This document shows positions 27,417 to 36,063 of a stretch of 49,894 nt of DNA, in pieces. The position numbers and the translations under genes are program-made. The DNA is from an uncultured Rickettsiaceae bacterium. Lineage in GTDB: Bacteria > Pseudomonadota > Alphaproteobacteria > Rickettsiales > Rickettsiaceae. Numbering within the stretch: the first letter of the stretch is position 1; each line of letters begins with the position of its first letter. The DNA lies in the NCBI GenBank assembly GCA_905479865.1, contig CAJQOD010000009.1, positions 1-49,894 on the forward strand, written 5' to 3'. The notes beneath the pieces are model-generated. The model ran no database searches. It was given only the letters and a program-made list of their open reading frames with translations, and was not told where the DNA came from.

Positions 27417-29366
27417 TCAAGAAAGCTTGTCTACAATTTTGTCTGCACTCAGGCCAAAATGTTGATATAACTCGGCAGCCGGCGCAGAAGCTCCAAAGCT
27501 ATCAATACCAAAAAACAACCCATCACTGCCAATAATTCTATGCCACCCGAAGCTACTTGCAGCCTCAATAGCGGCTAAAAGCTTGGCACCCCCTTTGAGT
27601 TCCGCTAAATATTCAGCCCCTTGCCTATACAGCAAATCAATACATGGAACTGAGCAAATACGCACTGACTTACCTTGTGATTCAAGTTTTTTTTGTACTC
27701 CGCTTGCTATACCAACTTCAGAACCGGTAGCAAAAATTGTAATGTCAATATTTGCTGTATTGTTTGCCTCTGAAATCACGTATCCACCTCTTGCTGATAA
27801 ATTTTGCTTGAATATTTCTCTAATTTGTGGAACGGATTGTCTTGATAACACAATCATCGAAGGTCTCTTCTTATTGGCAAATGCAATTTCATAACACTCT
27901 TTAACTTCCATAAAATCGGCAGGTCTAAAGACATCTATATTCGGCATTGCCCGGAAGGAAGCCAGATGCTCTATTGGCTGATGAGTTGAACCATCTTCAC
28001 CGACACCTATTGAATCATGCGTCATAACATATATAACCGGCAATCCCATAAGGGCTGATAAACGCACAGATGGACGCATATAGTCGGAAAAGACAAAAAA
28101 TGTCCCTCCAACCGGCGTAAAAGAAGATAGCGCAAGACCATTCATCACCGCAGCCATAGCATTCTCACGAACCCCATAATGGATAAAATTACCGCTAAAA
28201 TCTTCGGCAGTAATCGACTTACATTCAGGGTTTTTAAGTCCATTGGAGCCGGCAAGGTCAGCCGAACCGCAAAGTAACTTGTTCTCTGATTTCATTAATG
28301 CTTCTATAATTCTGCCAGATGACACACGCGTTGCTTCTGCTTTTTCTGGTATTGATATATTAGGCGGCATAACAATATCAGATTTTTCCAGATAAGTTTT
28401 TTGCTCTTTAGATAGTGTATTAAAGTTTTTTTGCCATAAATTATATTCTTCCTGACTTTTCTCCCACGCTCGTTCCCATAAAATTTTTAACTCAGGAGCT
28501 ATATAAAATTCTTCTCCGGCAAACGCCATATTGTTTTTCAGGTAATTAATTTCTTCTGCCCCAAGTGGTGTTCCATGAGATTTCTCACTGCCCTCTTTAT
28601 CTTTAGTACCTTTACCAATTAAAGTCCTGCACGCAATAAAACTCGGTTTATCCGAGCTTTGTGCGTCAGTTAAAGCAGTGCGAATTTGATCACAATCATG
28701 CCCATCTATTATTGCAGTATTAAAACCGAACGCATCAAATTTCTTTAAATGATCTTCAGATACTGATAAATCAGTTTTACCATCTATTGAAATACCATTA
28801 TCATCAAAAAGAATGATCAAATTATTCAGATTTAAATGCCCCGCAAGCGAGGCTGCTTCATAAGAAATACCTTCCATTAAGCACCCATCACCAACGATAG
28901 CATATATTTTATAGTCACAGATTTTTGTCCCCAGCTCTGCTTGATATTTCTTCTGGGCAATCGCCATCCCTACTGCATTTGCCAACCCTTGCCCTAGCGG
29001 ACCGGTTGTAGTCTCAATCGCATCAAATAATTCATATTCCGGATGTCCTGCTGCTTTTGCACCTAGTTGTCTGAAATTCTTAATGTCTTCTAAATTAAAT
29101 CCTTTATAGCCGGCCAAATAAAAGAAGGAATATAGCAACATGGATCCGTGACCTGCAGATAATACAAGGCGATCACGGTTAAACCATTTGGAATCTTGAG
29201 GATTAAACTTCAAAAATTCAAAAACCAGGCCGGTCATAACTTGAGCAAATCCTAAAGGCATCCCAGGATGCCCTGATTTTGCGGCTTCAACAGCATCTGC
29301 AGATAAAATCTTTATGCAATCACTTAAGTTTTTCAACGAATGATTTTGTTTTCTCTCAAAGTGCAT
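27417..29366 (-). CDS. tkt: Transketolase
   Basis: A thiamine-diphosphate enzyme of the non-oxidative pentose phosphate pathway that moves two-carbon units between sugar phosphates. At 649 aa it is full length. The TPP-binding motif is GDGCLMEGISYEAAS through LFDDNGISIDG. Also seen are LSAGHGSMLLYSFFYLAGY near the start, the pyrimidine-domain MTHDSIGVGEDGSTHQPIEH, and the C-terminal domain. Divergent from the DUF1189 gene with 53 bases between. Confidence 0.97.
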   Translation of the reverse strand: MHFERKQNHSLKNLSDCIKILSADAVEAAKSGHPGMPLGFAQVMTGLVFEFLKFNPQDSKWFNRDRLVLSAGHGSMLLYSFFYLAGYKGFNLEDIKNFRQLGAKAAGHPEYELFDAIETTTGPLGQGLANAVGMAIAQKKYQAELGTKICDYKIYAIVGDGCLMEGISYEAASLAGHLNLNNLIILFDDNGISIDGKTDLSVSEDHLKKFDAFGFNTAIIDGHDCDQIRTALTDAQSSDKPSFIACRTLIGKGTKDKEGSEKSHGTPLGAEEINYLKNNMAFAGEEFYIAPELKILWERAWEKSQEEYNLWQKNFNTLSKEQKTYLEKSDIVMPPNISIPEKAEATRVSSGRIIEALMKSENKLLCGSADLAGSNGLKNPECKSITAEDFSGNFIHYGVRENAMAAVMNGLALSSFTPVGGTFFVFSDYMRPSVRLSALMGLPVIYVMTHDSIGVGEDGSTHQPIEHLASFRAMPNIDVFRPADFMEVKECYEIAFANKKRPSMIVLSRQSVPQIREIFKQNLSARGGYVISEANNTANIDITIFATGSEVGIASGVQKKLESQGKSVRICSVPCIDLLYRQGAEYLAELKGGAKLLAAIEAASSFGWHRIIGSDGLFFGIDSFGASAPAAELYQHFGLSADKIVDKLS

Positions 29367-29419
29367 TATAATTTCCGGTAAAATAAGTTTTAGCAGAATA
29401 CTAAACTAAATTAATCCGT

Positions 29420-30298
29420 ATGACAACTCTACTTTCAACTCCCCTATCCTTTGCGAAAGCTCTGATCAACCATCTGTGGTTATCTATTACTTCAATCAAA
29501 TTCTATGAGAATGTCTTTACCTCTTATAAGGGTTATGGTACAAAGTATATTCTAACATTATCATTTATTTCCTCTCTGGTTTGCTGCGTATTATTTCTCG
29601 AGCATGTCAACAAAATCAGGGACTATTTGACCAATAATGTAATCTCAGAAAGCGTGGTAAATATCGATCATATTATCCGCCAATTGCCTGTAATTGATTA
29701 TGATGGACAAAAGATTTCTATCCAAGAAGAAACGCCGCTATTTTTATACAATTTAAATAATTACAAACTACTTGCAATAGATCCAAGTAGCAAATTAGTG
29801 CCTAGTGATAGAACTAAAATTCCAGTTATACTTGGAACTAACAAAATGATAATAAACTTAATAGATTCAGAAGGCACTGTAAGAAACACTTTCCCTATAA
29901 AATATGATCAAATATTCGGTAATCAGCCTCAAACTCTTACTGAAGAAGTCATAAAATCAAGTTTTGCTGCAATATTCGACAAAGCACCATCATTATTTAT
30001 TTATCTAATTTTTCCTATCGCCACCATAATGATTTTTATCAATGCCTTGCTAGAAAAAAGTTTCATAATAATCATGGTGTATCTTATTACACGCCTGACT
30101 GCCATCAACACTTCACTAAAAACATGCATTCGAATGGTGCTTTTTGCAAGCGGTATTTTTGTATTATTGCAATTTATTATTATCTTAACCGTACCAGGTT
30201 TTAGCACTGCCTTATGGATTATTCAAACTTGGGCAAACCTTTTGATGATCTTAGGTATATTAAAAACATCCGGGAAAAATAAATTTTTCTCATTATAA
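29420..30298 (+). CDS. DUF1189-family membrane protein
   Basis: A 292-aa protein of unknown function. It has one N-terminal hydrophobic segment (ILTLSFISSLVCCVLFLEHV), an extracytoplasmic-looking middle of about 110 residues, and three or four membrane segments in the C-terminal third. This layout, together with the early phrase FYENVFTSYKGYGTKYIL, fits the DUF1189 family. It is upstream of the RTX gene by 161 bases, which contain a separate promoter candidate, so it may not belong to the secretion module. Confidence 0.75.
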   Translation: MTTLLSTPLSFAKALINHLWLSITSIKFYENVFTSYKGYGTKYILTLSFISSLVCCVLFLEHVNKIRDYLTNNVISESVVNIDHIIRQLPVIDYDGQKISIQEETPLFLYNLNNYKLLAIDPSSKLVPSDRTKIPVILGTNKMIINLIDSEGTVRNTFPIKYDQIFGNQPQTLTEEVIKSSFAAIFDKAPSLFIYLIFPIATIMIFINALLEKSFIIIMVYLITRLTAINTSLKTCIRMVLFASGIFVLLQFIIILTVPGFSTALWIIQTWANLLMILGILKTSGKNKFFSL

Positions 30299-30397
30299 AA
30301 TACCCTTCTCCTTATGAATTACTGTCACAAAACAACAAAGCCGTAAAAATTTTTAAAATAAAGCTGTTTAAGGCTGTTATTAAATAATAGTTAACCT

Positions 30398-30426
30398 TTG
30401 ACAGCTAGGCTATATAAATTGATGAT
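30398..30426 (+). promoter_or_regulatory. Candidate sigma-70 promoter of the RTX gene
   Basis: A perfect -35 TTGACA at 30398-30403 is followed after 17 bases by GATGAT at 30421-30426 (4 of 6 to TATAAT). The gene starts 34 bases later and has AAGG 11 bases before its ATG. The -35 is strong; the -10 is the best available rather than a good one. Confidence 0.4.
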
Positions 30427-30459
30427 AGATAATTTTAGTAATAAAAGGTATGGTTTCGT

Positions 30460-33400
30460 ATGGCTAACTCTGAATCTGGAAGTGCTGGAACAAAAGGGTT
30501 GAATCACGGCGACAGAGAACAGTTTGATCATTTTGACAGGTTAAGTCAAGTTGACCAACAAAATCTCAATACCGATAAAATGAAAGCCACTGATAAAGAA
30601 GCAGACATTGAAGAATTGCTGGCAACTGAAGATACGACACACACTACCTCCTCAGAATTTCATGGAGGAGGATATAAAGCCGACGAATTAGACATAGACC
30701 TGGATTTATATAACCCGGATGATACAAACATACCGCCTATAGAAGAAATTGAAGATGATGCAACAACTGCACCTTTACTACAATCTGAAGCATCAGAAGA
30801 AATTGCTGCTAAGATAGATTCTGGAGACATTACCCCCGCCCCCCCAGGAATAGTGACAAAAGCAACTTCTCCTTTTGAATCACAAGCTGATGCACAGTTA
30901 AGCACGGCACAACCTGTTTCACCAACTCAAGAGTCTATACCACAAGAAATCGAAGAGCCTGAGGAAAATATTCCTGTAGAAGGAGAGCCACCAGAGTCAC
31001 CGGAGCCTCCCTCTCCTCCTGAACCACCAGAACCTCCAACGCCACCGGAACCACCCATTCCTCCTGAAATGCCAGAACCTCCAACACCGCCGGAGCCGCC
31101 AGAACCACCTGAAAACCCGGATCCTGATCCTGAAAATTGTGACGACCATCCAATACCCGAACAACAGGAGAATGGTAATTATAACATTATCCCAGGAGCA
31201 GGACTGATTATTACAATTGACTCACTGGCCTCTAATGCCGGGTTCAATAACTCGTTTGGCCATTATTTCGCTGATGCAAATGGCAACCCAATATCTGGGC
31301 AAATTAACTTTGCAAATGTCAAAGATACTCTGGGAGTAGGAGAAGAAGTAACAATTCAATATGAATCTGGTGATATTCCGACCGGAGCTGTACAACTTGG
31401 ATTCTTCTTGATACCAAATGGCGCTGATTTGAACCAAATTTCCGATGGTGATATTGTTACATTCCAGGATGTTGGCGGAATATGGACGCCTTTTGTAAAT
31501 GGTAATCCAGTTCAGGGAGCTTCCACACCAGCATTCTTTTCAGATCAGAACCTAAATCCTGACGGAGTAGGTCACATGTCTTATACTCCTGATGGAGAAC
31601 TGAGCTGGGAAGACCAGTTTGCCGGAGGTGATAACGACTTTAATGATGCAACCTTAAATGTCACAGTACAGAGCAGTACTGACGATAATGGTAGAGACGA
31701 TATAATCACTGGGACATCTGGAGATGATGATATACAGGGAGGTCAAGGCGACGATGTAATATTCGGTAGCGACGGGGATGACATATTACGTGGAGGTGCT
31801 GCAAACGATATTTTAATAGGCAATAAAGGCGATGACCATCTTCTCGGGGGTAGCGGCCATGATATCTTAAAAGGTGGAGAAGGTGATGATATTTTAGAAG
31901 GAGAAGCCTGTGATGACCATTTATTTGGTGGCAAAGGTGATGATAAACTTCTCGGGGGTACGGGTGATGATAAGCTCTACGGAGGAGCAGGTAGTGATAT
32001 TCTTGAAGGTAATGAAGGCGATGATCAGCTTGAAGGTAATGAGGGCGAAGACACTATCAAAGGCGGTATCGGTGATGATGTAATAGATGGTGGTGAAGGC
32101 AACGACCAGCTTGAAGGTAATGAGGGCGAAGACACTATCAAAGGCGGTATCGGTGATGATATAATAGATGGCGGTGATGGTGATGACCAGCTTGAAGGTG
32201 ATGATGGCGAAGACACTATCAAAGGTGGGATTGGCGATGATGTAATAGAAGGCGGTGAAGGTGATGACCAGCTTGAAGGTAATGAAGGAGATGATACTAT
32301 CAAAGGCGGAATTGGAGATGATGTAATAGATGGCGGCAGCGGTAATGACCAGCTTGAAGGTAATGATGGCGATGATACTATCAAAGGCGGTATCGGAGAT
32401 GATGTAATAGAAGGCGGTGAAGGCGATGACCAGCTTGAAGGTAATGATGGCGATGATACTATCAAAGGTGGCAAAGGTAAGGACATCTTGGAAGGCCAGG
32501 CAGGTAATGATTTACTTATTGGTGGTGAAGGCGACGATTTACTGGTTGGAGATCGTGATACGAACCATGTACCGGCTCCATCTCAACTTCCAAATGGGAA
32601 TTATGATATTTCAGGCAAAACAGGCTTTTCAGTAACCCTGGATTCCATATCTTCAACTGCAATTCTTGAGAACTCCTTTGGTGTGTACTTTGTAGATGAT
32701 TCCGGTAATCCGATTTCCGGTGTTGTTAATTTTGCAAATGTCCAGGACACTCTTGGTGTTGGTGACCCGGTAACAATAAATTTTGCAGCTGATGATATCC
32801 CCGTCGGAGCCATACAGTTAGGATTTTTTATAATACCGGATGGATACGGCCTTAATCCGACCCTTGCAAATGGTGATAATGTTACTTTTGTACAAAATAA
32901 TGAAGGGGAATGGGCTGCTTTCCTGAATGGTAATGAACTTCAAGGGGATCAAGGAGCTCCTGCTTACTTCTCCGATCAACATTTAAACCCTGACAATCTT
33001 GATCATATGACCAGTACTGACCAAGGACAAATTCAAGTTGGTTTTGAGGATTTACTAGGCGGCGGTGACAATGACTTTGATGATGCTGTAGTTAATGTAA
33101 CAGTAGAAGGATTTGATCCAGACAGAGAAGAAAATAATGATACGCTACTTGGCGGCAAAGGTGATGATACTCTTAAAGGTGGAGCCGGAGACGATATCCT
33201 GGAAGGTGGCGAAGGCGACGATAATATCTCGGGTGGAACCGGAAATGATATAGCAATATTCCAGGGTGCTTATAACGAATATAATATTACAAAGAATGAT
33301 GATGGCTCATTCACTGTTGAAGATAAAATTGCAGGCAGGGATGGGACAGATATTGTAGATCAGGTCGAAATTTTCCAGTTTAGTGATAGAAGTATGGCAA

Positions 33401-34230
33401 CTAGTGAAATAATAAATTCTGGAGAACCTTTTATAATTGAGGAATCTTCTGACTTTTCAGGTTGGAGCGATAATAGAACCTCAACCTTAAATCAAGACGG
33501 CATCGGTGAATTTTTAGGCAGACAGGGAGATTCTGATGGTGAGCAAGTGCTGCATAAAACTTTTGATATATCAGATGCCGGTAATACAATCACAATCGAA
33601 TTTGATATGCTTGAAATCGACGATTGGGAAAGCACAGGCAATAGTGCTGATGATTTTGTGGTCTTCGTCAATGATCAACCGGTCTTAATAAGACAGTTTG
33701 ATGCAAATATCGATGATGGGGAACAAAATCCAGATGGATTAGAAAATCTGGGATTTGGCAACCAAAATGACGAAATACATCATATAAAATTTGATTTCAA
33801 CATGAATGAAAACGGCTCTCTTACACTCTTAAACCCTGACGGATCTGAAAGTAGTACTGTTATTAATGCATTACCAGATACTTCAACTCTAAAACTGGGG
33901 TTCGGTGCAGATATGTCTACCGGCATCAGCAACGAATCATGGGGTATAGACAATGTCAAAATATCGAGCAATTTATCCTCTAGCAGTGATAATGGTAAAG
34001 ATTTTTCAAACAGTGAAGTTGTAGCTGATGATACAGACGATTGGATAGAGGCAATATCTAATGGTAATAATTTGGTAGATAGTAATCCAAGCAACTGGTT
34101 AGAGGACATAGATCGAGAATCACATGAACATTCTGACCCTTCTGATCATTCTAACGAATTTAAGGACGATGAAGAAAGTGCTTCTAATGATGATGATTCG
34201 GATGACTCCGAACTTCCACAGGCAATTTAA
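30460..34230 (+). CDS. RTX protein with two DUF4114 domains (type I secreted)
   Basis: A 1256-aa acidic protein, probably exported directly by the ABC/HlyD apparatus encoded next to it. In order: a hydrophilic N-terminus without a signal peptide; a Pro/Glu/Ser-rich linker (about 165-230); a DUF4114 domain (about 237-407, ending GGDNDFNDATLNV); about 30 calcium-binding nonapeptides of the GGxGxDxx type (about 410-702); a second DUF4114 domain (about 707-885, ending GGGDNDFDDAVVNV); a short second RTX block (about 890-935); a beta-rich domain of unknown type (about 990-1170); and a Ser/Asp/Glu-rich tail. DUF4114 and RTX domains are common in secreted adhesins and S-layer-like proteins. No catalytic domain was seen. 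The type I signal is expected in the last 60 residues. Confidence 0.9.
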   Translation: MANSESGSAGTKGLNHGDREQFDHFDRLSQVDQQNLNTDKMKATDKEADIEELLATEDTTHTTSSEFHGGGYKADELDIDLDLYNPDDTNIPPIEEIEDDATTAPLLQSEASEEIAAKIDSGDITPAPPGIVTKATSPFESQADAQLSTAQPVSPTQESIPQEIEEPEENIPVEGEPPESPEPPSPPEPPEPPTPPEPPIPPEMPEPPTPPEPPEPPENPDPDPENCDDHPIPEQQENGNYNIIPGAGLIITIDSLASNAGFNNSFGHYFADANGNPISGQINFANVKDTLGVGEEVTIQYESGDIPTGAVQLGFFLIPNGADLNQISDGDIVTFQDVGGIWTPFVNGNPVQGASTPAFFSDQNLNPDGVGHMSYTPDGELSWEDQFAGGDNDFNDATLNVTVQSSTDDNGRDDIITGTSGDDDIQGGQGDDVIFGSDGDDILRGGAANDILIGNKGDDHLLGGSGHDILKGGEGDDILEGEACDDHLFGGKGDDKLLGGTGDDKLYGGAGSDILEGNEGDDQLEGNEGEDTIKGGIGDDVIDGGEGNDQLEGNEGEDTIKGGIGDDIIDGGDGDDQLEGDDGEDTIKGGIGDDVIEGGEGDDQLEGNEGDDTIKGGIGDDVIDGGSGNDQLEGNDGDDTIKGGIGDDVIEGGEGDDQLEGNDGDDTIKGGKGKDILEGQAGNDLLIGGEGDDLLVGDRDTNHVPAPSQLPNGNYDISGKTGFSVTLDSISSTAILENSFGVYFVDDSGNPISGVVNFANVQDTLGVGDPVTINFAADDIPVGAIQLGFFIIPDGYGLNPTLANGDNVTFVQNNEGEWAAFLNGNELQGDQGAPAYFSDQHLNPDNLDHMTSTDQGQIQVGFEDLLGGGDNDFDDAVVNVTVEGFDPDREENNDTLLGGKGDDTLKGGAGDDILEGGEGDDNISGGTGNDIAIFQGAYNEYNITKNDDGSFTVEDKIAGRDGTDIVDQVEIFQFSDRSMATSEIINSGEPFIIEESSDFSGWSDNRTSTLNQDGIGEFLGRQGDSDGEQVLHKTFDISDAGNTITIEFDMLEIDDWESTGNSADDFVVFVNDQPVLIRQFDANIDDGEQNPDGLENLGFGNQNDEIHHIKFDFNMNENGSLTLLNPDGSESSTVINALPDTSTLKLGFGADMSTGISNESWGIDNVKISSNLSSSSDNGKDFSNSEVVADDTDDWIEAISNGNNLVDSNPSNWLEDIDRESHEHSDPSDHSNEFKDDEESASNDDDSDDSELPQAI
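32023..32508 (+). repeat. Six tandem 81-bp repeats in the RTX gene
   Basis: Six consecutive units of 27 codons, each starting DQLEGN/D and containing DTIKGGIGDD, make three RTX nonapeptides apiece. They are highly alike in DNA, varying at a few codons (for example Glu/Asp and Asn/Asp swaps); the last unit is the most divergent. The array is in frame, so unit loss or gain would keep the protein open. Confidence 0.9.
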
Positions 34231-34231
34231 T

Positions 34232-34259
34232 ACCTAAAAACAACCAGTAGTTTTTAGGT
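34232..34259 (+). promoter_or_regulatory. Stem-loop between the RTX gene and its exporter genes
   Basis: A perfect 10-bp stem, ACCTAAAAAC with GTTTTTAGGT, around an 8-base loop starts one base after the RTX stop codon. No T-run follows, so it may be a leaky terminator or an mRNA 3' end stabiliser that separates high substrate expression from lower exporter expression. Confidence 0.6.
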
Positions 34260-34362
34260 CGCGCAAGAGGAATTTGTTAGGGATTAATACAATTTTTAAT
34301 TGCCTTTTATAGTGTAAAACTATATCAAAAGATTACCAGCCTATAAATGGAATGGAATAGTT

Positions 34363-36063
34363 ATGGATCTAATAGATAAATTCAACTTAGACGACCCGCC
34401 CTGTAAAACCAGGTTAAGAAAGTCAGAGTTGGTTATAGCGACTATAGCCATTAATTTGCTCTCACTAGCGCTACCAATCATGGTATTACAAATATATGAC
34501 CGCATAATGACCAACCATAGCGAGAGTACTTTATCAGTGCTGGCAATTGGGGTTTGTCTTGCTATCCTGTTTGAAGCAATATTAAGAATTGCTAGAGCAT
34601 ATACAACCGGTTGGACTGGTATGGTGTACGAGTATACTATGGCAGCAAATGCCATGCGCCAATATATTAACGCCGATCCGGCAAGACTAAAGATTGAAGG
34701 AGCAGGAAAGCAAATTCAGAATTTAGGAGCATTTAGTAAACTTAGGGATTTTTACGGCGGTCAAACGCTAGTTACCATCGTGGATATACCATTTGCTCTA
34801 ATGTTTCTGGTGTTAATTTCATATTTAACCGGAAAGCTGGCTTTTGTTCCATTGACTTTGATTATAATCTTCACGTGCATCACATGGTTTATGGGTAATA
34901 GATTGATGCGTGCCCTGCAGGTACAGGATAAAAATGACGATAGAAGATATAATTTTATTATAGAAACACTGCAGGGCATCCATTCCATAAAGTCTTATGG
35001 CATTGAATCTGTATTTCAAAGACGTTATGAACGTTTAGAAGAAGATTCTAGCCTGAGTAGTTATAATACTTCGCTTATCAGTACAGAAGGTTATACTTTC
35101 GGAGTGTTTTTTAATGAAATAATGGTGATTTCTGTTGTCACTTTTGGCGCTCCAATGGTTATTAACGGTGAACTTACGACCGGTGCATTAATTGCAACTA
35201 TACTTTTGTCTGGAAGACTAATGCAGCCAATACAAAAAGCACTGTTCTTATGGACTCAATTCCAGGATTATCGAATAGCCTCCTCAAAAGCTGAGGATAT
35301 GTTCTCTATCCCTCAAATTGATCGATCAACAACCGATACAGAGCGGCAAAAACTAGGACATATTAAATTAAACAATGTAGGATTCGGTTATGGTGAAAAA
35401 ATAGTTTTTAGTAATATCAATTTAGAACTTAATATACCCGATGTAATTGCAATCCATGGACCAAGCGATGCTGGAAAATCAACCTTATTACGCCTCATCG
35501 CCGGCATTTCTGAACCTTCCACTGGAGAAGTTATCATAGACGGTATTAAATCCAGCACACTGATTTCTGAAGATTTAGTACATCATGTCGGTTTTATCGC
35601 TGCTGAAAATACTATGTTTCAAGGAACCATAATGGAAAATCTTACCGCCTTTGATGATACAAAAGAAGAGCAGGCAATAGAGCTTGCACACCTGCTAAGT
35701 ATTGATAAAGAGGTAGATGTCCTGCCACAGGGTTACGAAACAAAAATCAATGATGGTTTTGTAGATACTATAGCACCAGGTATAAAACAGCGTATAGCTA
35801 TTGTCAGGGTACTTCTGAACAAACCAAAAATCATTTTGTTTAACAATGCAGATAAGGGTCTAGATAAGGAAGGATATAATCACCTGATAAAACTTCTTAC
35901 TATGCTCAAAGGTAGCGTAACAATGATTCTTACCACAGATGATCATAATATAAGCAAACTCGCAGATAGAAACTTTCTCCTAAAAGATGGAGAACTAGCT
36001 GAGGTACAAAATGTTGATAGTAGTATCTTTGAAGTTCAACCATACAAAGAGCTTAAAATATGA
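34363..36063 (+). CDS. Type I secretion ABC subunit with degenerate ATPase
   Basis: A 566-aa ABC exporter half (membrane domain about 1-310, nucleotide-binding domain about 330-560) of the PrtD/HlyB type, opening RLRKSELVIATIAINLLSLAL. Walker A is intact: GPSDAGKST near residue 365. The rest of the ATPase is eroded. The Q-loop reads FIAAENTMF without Gln. The LSGGQ signature is replaced by IAPGI, although QRIAIVR follows. Walker B reads IILFNNADKGLD, lacking both the Asp and catalytic Glu. The switch His is missing in ILTTDDHN. It is therefore probably not a hydrolysing subunit. It overlaps the next ABC gene by 4 bases (ATGA), which suggests a heterodimer. Confidence 0.9.
   Translation: MDLIDKFNLDDPPCKTRLRKSELVIATIAINLLSLALPIMVLQIYDRIMTNHSESTLSVLAIGVCLAILFEAILRIARAYTTGWTGMVYEYTMAANAMRQYINADPARLKIEGAGKQIQNLGAFSKLRDFYGGQTLVTIVDIPFALMFLVLISYLTGKLAFVPLTLIIIFTCITWFMGNRLMRALQVQDKNDDRRYNFIIETLQGIHSIKSYGIESVFQRRYERLEEDSSLSSYNTSLISTEGYTFGVFFNEIMVISVVTFGAPMVINGELTTGALIATILLSGRLMQPIQKALFLWTQFQDYRIASSKAEDMFSIPQIDRSTTDTERQKLGHIKLNNVGFGYGEKIVFSNINLELNIPDVIAIHGPSDAGKSTLLRLIAGISEPSTGEVIIDGIKSSTLISEDLVHHVGFIAAENTMFQGTIMENLTAFDDTKEEQAIELAHLLSIDKEVDVLPQGYETKINDGFVDTIAPGIKQRIAIVRVLLNKPKIILFNNADKGLDKEGYNHLIKLLTMLKGSVTMILTTDDHNISKLADRNFLLKDGELAEVQNVDSSIFEVQPYKELKI

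Noticed and set aside
32025-32486. Long minus-strand open frame rich in Pro and Ser opposite the RTX repeats
   Set aside because: It is the complement of the repeated Gly-Asp codons; the periodic SSPSPPS pattern is an artefact of the repeat.
32023-32508. Regular 81-base periodicity considered as a CRISPR or satellite array
   Set aside because: The units are in-frame RTX codons with no spacers; it is a protein repeat.
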